A stretch of 64,000 bases of DNA from Archilochus colubris. Its lineage: Eukaryota > Chordata > Aves > Apodiformes > Trochilidae. Each line of letters begins with the position of its first letter. The stretch's first letter is position 1. The notes below the pieces were generated by a model. It ran no database searches, was not told the DNA's origin, and saw only the letters and a list, made by a program, of their open reading frames with translations. A program made the translations under genes and the position numbers. This document shows, piece after piece, positions 59,001-64,000 of this stretch. The stretch covers positions 1,922,001 through 1,986,000 of the forward strand of contig CM041108.1 in the NCBI GenBank assembly GCA_023079485.1. The letters are read 5' to 3'.

Positions 59001-60167
59001 GCAAATGGCCGCTTAGGGCTTGTATGTTCAAGGCTGGTGGTCAAACGGAAACCCGTAGGCCGATTGTTGGTGGTGCTGTGGGTAGGGTTCCATGTGAGGG
59101 TTAAGGCCAGCCCAAGTTTTCAGTGGTCACTCTTTGCATTTGTTTTCCAGTCCCCGGTATTCGGACTTCGGGACCCTATTCAGCAATACGGGCAAATGGC
59201 CGCTTAGGGCTTGTATATTCAAGGTTGGTGGTCAAACGGAAACCCGTAGGCCGATTGTTGGTGGTGCTGTGGGTAGGGTTCCATGTGAGGGTTAAGGCCA
59301 GCCCAAGTTTTCAGTGGTCACTCTTTGCATTTGTTTTCCAGTCCCCGGTATTCGGACTTCGGGACCCTATTCAGCAATACGGGCAAATGGCCGCTTAGGG
59401 CTTGTATATTCAAGGTTGGTGGTCAAACGGAAACCCGTAGGCCGATTGTTGGTGGTGCTGTGGGTAGGGTTCCATGTGAGGGTTAAGGCCAGCCCAAGTT
59501 TTCAGTGGTCACTCTTTGCATTTGTTTTCCAGTCCCCGGTATTCGGACTTCGGGACCCTATTCAGCAATACGGGCAAATGGCCGCTTAGGGCTTGTATAT
59601 TCAAGGTTGGTGGTCAAACGGAAACCCGTAGGCCGATTGTTGGTGGTGCTGTGGGTAGGGTTCCATGTGAGGGTTAAGGCCAGCCCAAGTTTTCAGTGGT
59701 CACTCTTTGCATTTGTTTTCCAGTCCCCGGTATTCGGACTTCGGGACCCTATTCAGCAATACGGGCAAATGGCCGCTTAGGGCTTGTATGTTCAAGGTTG
59801 GTGGTCAAACGGAAACCCGTAGGCCGATTGTTGGTGGTGCTGTGGGTAGGGTTCCATGTGAGGGTTAAGGCCAGCCCAAGTTTTCAGTGGTCACTCTTTG
59901 CATTTGTTTTCCAGTCCCCGGTATTCGGACTTCGGGACCCTATTCAGCAATACGGGCAAATGGCCGCTTAGGGCTTGTATATTCAAGGTTGGTGGTCAAA
60001 CGGAAACCCGTAGGCCGATTGTTGGTGGTGCTGTGGGTAGGGTTCCATGTGAGGGTTAAGGCCAGCCCAGGTTTTCAGTGGTCACTCTTTGCATTTGTTT
60101 TCCAGTCCCCGGTATTCGGACTTCGGGACCCTATTCAGCAATACGGGCAAATGGCCGCTTAGGGCTG

Positions 60168-63100
60168 CTATGTGAGGGGTGGTCAGACCACTTAAAAACT
60201 AAGGTGGCACTATCTTTACAATGTTGGTGTCTTGTCCTTTTTGGATGGAAGCAGGAAAGCCAAAACTTGCAGATGACTTTGCAGTTGAGCAGTGCTATTC
60301 ATTTATAAAGATTCTCTAGGGGGGTGTGAGTTAAGATGTTGGGCAAATATGTCATGCAGGAACACATGCACCACGGTGTCAGGCTGTATTTATAGTACCA
60401 TGCTCTTGTATTAAGTGCCATCCTTCTTGAATACTTCCTTTTTTGTTCTGTTCCCTTCTGCTATTCCTGAAATCTGACTTCCCAGTTGTCAGCAGTGTCC
60501 TGCTGGCATCCCTAGAGAGCAGATGATGTGGAGTAATCAGTGTTCTCAGTAGCAATCAGTCTGCCTCTCAAGTGGCTGGCAATTCAAGCTGCACTTTGAA
60601 AATGATGATTGAACATGGAAGGCAGCATATATTCATGATGGAGACAAGAAAGTCAGAGGCTGGCTCTTAAATTCAGTGGCTTGTAAGGTTAGCATGAAAA
60701 AGCACACAAATTTCTGCTGTCCAGGACACAGGAGAAACCAATTTCCAGGCTGGAAAAATCATAGACCTGAGCATGACTGAGATTAGAACACCCCTTAGGT
60801 GTGGAGTGAGGTTTGAGTGAAAACAGCTCCTTTGCAGAGAGGTTTTTCTTTTTGGAAGTGGAGATGTGCTGGGTTGGTACCCACCTGAGGCTGGTTCAGT
60901 ATCTAGGGATACAATGCAAATAAAAGCAAATAAGCAATCAGGTTTTTAATGTGGTAAATACTTACATAGTGATGGGAAACTATAAGAAAGGCAGGTCCTG
61001 AAAAATACCATCAGGGTACCTGATCAAAGGCCCCCAAAATGTGAATAATCTGCTACAACTCATCTTCCTTAGTGGCCTGGTGATTCCTAGTCCTTCTATA
61101 AATAATATGTTATTGGTGACTGCTTTTTCTTGGCCAAAAACCCAGTCCCATGAAGTAATATCTGTTGGGTTATGAGGAGGAAAAGGTCCTTGAAAAATAA
61201 GAATGGTTTAAATGTCTGAGCTATCTGACCTGTGCATGGGTCATTCCCTTGAAAGAAGAATGCAGTAGTCTTGAAAGAGAAGGTTTTTCTTTATCTCATG
61301 CTCTGCACATATCTGGATGTTTAAGAAGATTTTGACTGAAACAATATAGTGGAGAGCTGGGAGAGGGATGAATCATTGTTATAACACTGCAAATCCCCTA
61401 ATGTTATGGTGCTAAAGTAATCAATCTTCTGGTGACTGTCAGAATCTCAGCTTACCTTAGTTGGTCTTGGTTTATAATTTGGGTAATAAAAATAGATGCC
61501 CAAGTCAACAAATCCAAAGAGCCCTTTGTTCCCTAGCTATTTTAAGGTGCAAAAACTTAAGTCACACTTGTGAATCTTGAGTAGGCATGCTGAAAAAACC
61601 CCAGGGCAGAAGCCCTCAGGTGTTGAAAAACCTGAAATCAGATGTTTCAGTGAGTTGGTTGAAGGGGCAGGAGCAGCCATGCTCATATTGCTGCATTCTT
61701 TGAACTTCACTGTGTGGAATTTTACTGCCTTCTATGTGGGGATAAGAAACTGTCCTGGTTTGCATAGCTATCAGAAGTCCATTTTGTTAAGATTGCCATG
61801 CTGAAGCTCCAGGCACCTGGAAATTCTTGTTGCTCAAGTACATGCCTTGGAGTTTTGAGGCATGATGAGTTGAAGTGGGGTTTGGCATCTCCAGTGACAC
61901 TCAGTAATATTCTGTGCTCCCAGCATCAGTCTGGGATGTGTTTATTAGAGCCACTCATGTGCCATAAAGAGTGGGGAAGTTTGAGCTTTGGAGGCAGATG
62001 CTCTCCCCATATGCTCAATGCAGTTTCTTTTCCAGTACACATTGGAAGCTGTCTCATTAGATTATCTGAAGAACTGTTTTACTGCTTAGCAGGAATGATA
62101 CCCTTGATACACTGGTGATTTTTTCACTGGCTTTGTTGTTCTCTTTGCTGCTTTAAAGATATCTTTTGAGGAAGGCTTGTTTTTTGTGTGGAAATGCTAG
62201 AAAGAAGTGGAAATGGAAGAGCTCAATTGGGACAAGGTGTCTGGTTGTGTGGAGTGGTTTTTGGTATGCAGCAAACATTGTGAATATGCTAAATGACCCT
62301 AATAAACCAGCCCCAAGCCCTCTCTTTTTCCCTGCAGGCCTGCCCTGGTGCTGGAGAGCTGTATTCATCTTGTATTTATTATTAAACACCCTGTCCTTGA
62401 AAGAAGCCTTGAGGCCACAGTTTTTCTCATCAACTTTTCTATCTCTGGTATTTATTGCCTGGGGCTGCCTGCCTGTCTCTAATGCAATCCATCAGCTTTG
62501 TGCTTATCTTGGCCTTGATGGCAATGACCACTGGGATGGGAAGGGGAAAAGGTTATAGAGAAGATGTCATGAGTCTGTGCCTGGCCTTTAAAAGAAAGGT
62601 TTCTAATGGTGGCCCTGACTCTGGAAAATGAGTTGGAGTTTAGCCCAAAGTGGGCAAAAACCTAATTCTGCCCTGAGTTTGGCAGCTGGCATTTACACAG
62701 CCCCCAGTGCACAATCTATAAGCAGAACAAACTTGTGCTCCAAGTTTGATCACCACATTTGTAACACTAAATACATAAAATTCCTTTCTTTCTTTCTGGT
62801 ACAGATTTGCCCTTTCAAAAGAAGTCAAATAAGTTACAAGGTTGGCACTGTAGTTCTAAACCTGCCCAAGCTCTGAAGGTGTCTGAAAGTGGTGCTGGGG
62901 GCCAGGGAGTTGTCATCTGCTTGGGGAGCTCCAGGTGGCTTAACCTGCTGGGAAATGGGACCTTTTTTTTTTCCTGATGTGTCTGAGTTGCAAATCTTTT
63001 TATTGCTGAGGATGCCTTAAGGCTCTGGCTGTATTAGAGAGTGTGCTTGGTCTTTAAGTCTAGCATTGCCATTATTTTAGGGGAAAGAGTGAAAAGATTC

Positions 63101-64000
63101 CTCAAGGGTGGATGAGGTAATGCACAAATTCACTCAGATTTCTAAGTAATAAGTGTGAATGTAGCTACAAAAAAAAAATCCTTTCCAGAGGCATGCTAGT
63201 GAAAGGTATTTGGGCTCATAATTCCAGCACACCTAAATCTCTGGAATCCCTGGATCCAAATCAAACTGCAAAATGTGGTATCAGGTTTTTCACTGCTCAA
63301 GAATGGGATCAGAAGCTGCAAGTGAGTAAATCAGCCATCTAAGGGCCGTATCAGATGGTCTGTCAAGGGCTTGGTTGTCATGATACTTTTGTTTCTTCTT
63401 ATTGCAGTGCTGTGGATTGCAAAAGGAACCAATAGCTGCAAACTTTCACTGATGTTCTCCTAGAAGTCTGCCAAATAAATACAAAGTCATTTTACAGCCT
63501 GCAAAACTTAGATAATAGGTTTATTTCCTGAGGAAAGGAAGCTCAAAGCTATCACATCCTTTGCTGCCAGGTCTGTTTTGTCTGTAGTTTGGGTGCAAGG
63601 GCTTTTGAGACTGTGCCCTTTTTGTATCTGTTTCCTTGTATTTTTTGTTGTATTAAGTGGGTGGCCTGGAGTAAACATGAGCTGAGCAGGGTGCAGTGGT
63701 TTGCTGAAGAAATTCAGCACCTCCAGCTGAGCATTTTTACAGAGAAAGGATGAATCTGTTACAAGGATTTTTGAAATCTGGCCTGACCTCCAGAACTTGA
63801 GGCTCCTCTGGTTCTTCTGGTGTAAATGGCATGTAAACAAAACTCTTCATGGAAATGGTTCAGGGTAACTTCACATGGCTTTTATATTCCAAATTACTTG
63901 GTGCCTTTCTTTGAGACTAGATCTAGTTATGGAAGGAGGATAGGTCCAAGTCTAGGAACTCTTTCTTTGATAGAAACACCATATCAAGAAGAATCCATTT
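60168..64000. other. Right flank, single-copy-looking, no gene recognised
   Basis: The sequence changes abruptly at 60166 from homogeneous satellite to ordinary AT-leaning DNA. A 13-bp dyad (GTGGTCAGACCAC) lies at 60179-60191. The longest open frames (62166-62558 plus, 63508-63840 minus) lack homology I recognise and have no consistent splice pattern. A poly-A run is at about 63170-63178. No LINE or satellite sequence was recognised. Confidence 0.5.

Larger units (their letters stand above)
27317..60166 (+). repeat. 191-bp satellite array, about 172 monomers
   Basis: A head-to-tail tandem array, one orientation throughout, with a 191-bp period (marker word TCAGTGGTCACTCTTTGCAT recurs at 28207, 28398, 28589, 28780 and so on). 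Monomers differ mostly at two positions (TAT[A/G]TTCAAGG[T/C]TGG) plus rare 1-6 bp deletions. From memory, zebra finch has a 191-bp centromere-associated satellite (Tgut191A). The length matches; the identity needs a database check. The roughly 91-codon open frames spanning each monomer are not genes, since 191 is not a multiple of three. Array length in the genome is unknown because the left side ends in a gap. Confidence 0.97.

Noticed and set aside
27317..60166. Over 150 open frames of about 91 codons on the plus strand
   Set aside because: They are one repeated read of the satellite. The 191-bp period is not divisible by three, successive frames overlap out of phase, and the start is simply an ATG-like position in each monomer (reading MVTLCICF). 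No evidence of translation.
27317..60166. CRISPR array or other repeat-spacer system
   Set aside because: The whole 191-bp unit repeats without unique spacers, and the context is eukaryotic.
27317..60166. CENP-B box in the satellite (ATTCGGACTTCGGGA)
   Set aside because: The core needs TTCG and CGGG seven bases apart with an A inside. Here the spacing is five, and the neighbouring TTCA...CGGG has six. CENP-B is also a mammalian protein as far as I know.
60179..60191. Dyad GTGGTCAGACCAC at the array edge as an integration or recombination site
   Set aside because: A 6-bp inverted repeat is expected by chance in a region of this length and no protein or target duplication supports it.
61745..61830. 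Possible LTR start (TGTCCTGGTTT)
   Set aside because: Only a short word matches what is common at avian LTR starts. No second LTR, primer-binding site or internal region was seen.
62166..62558. 130-codon plus-strand open frame with hydrophobic parts
   Set aside because: No splice pattern, no recognised motif and ordinary composition; probably chance.

Overview
This is vertebrate nuclear DNA, most likely from a passerine bird and plausibly an estrildid finch such as zebra finch. The evidence is spliced exons with GT/AG borders, CR1 LINE fragments in both orientations, CpG-rich promoters, interstitial CCCTAA repeats, and a very large, homogeneous tandem satellite with a 191-bp period. From memory, that period matches the zebra finch centromere-associated satellite called Tgut191A; the sequence identity could not be checked here. 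There are no bacterial operons, CRISPR arrays, tRNAs or rRNAs.

Left part (1-27216): a duplicated, mostly minus-strand gene family. Gene 1 begins at a CpG-rich promoter near 12.72-13.1 kb. Four exons (12712-11440) encode an ankyrin block resembling ANKRD26/POTE/ANKRD20-type proteins, then come acidic linker exons, then an array of alternating short exons, here named A (about 150-172 bp, acidic Ser/Glu) and B (64-74 bp, SLPAVAAEKKKAVRF-like). These are followed by single exons E and D and by 153-bp coiled-coil exons C, and the gene runs off the left edge. Exon phases are A out 1, B in 1 and out 0, E in 1 and out 0, C in 0 and out 0, so repeated exons can be added or lost without a frameshift. 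Gene 2 (27216 down to 18485) is a second copy of the 3' half. Bases 21420-27216 are nearly the same as 1-5322, with one extra 489-bp tandem duplication. Gene 2 then continues with four exons not seen in gene 1 (F-I, 20953-18485). Its 5' half is missing at a 100-N gap (27217-27316).

Between the two lies a patchwork (12.7-18.9 kb): antisense CR1, a roughly 180-bp doublet ending in CCCTAA repeats (15025-15084), and a fragment of the A/B array starting directly beside that telomere-like tract. The B exon of this fragment is split by a CR1 insertion, and its outer edge is fused to a CpG island at 16.36-16.72 kb. A possible plus-strand gene end lies near 18.72-18.88 kb.

Right part: 27317-60166 is one head-to-tail satellite block of about 172 monomers, interrupted by three degenerate patches (30.45-30.79, 50.30-50.61 and 55.90-56.04 kb) that share sequence with one another. 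It ends abruptly at 60166. The last 3.8 kb (60168-64000) is single-copy-looking sequence in which I recognise no gene. The layout suggests a pericentromeric or subtelomeric duplication zone.
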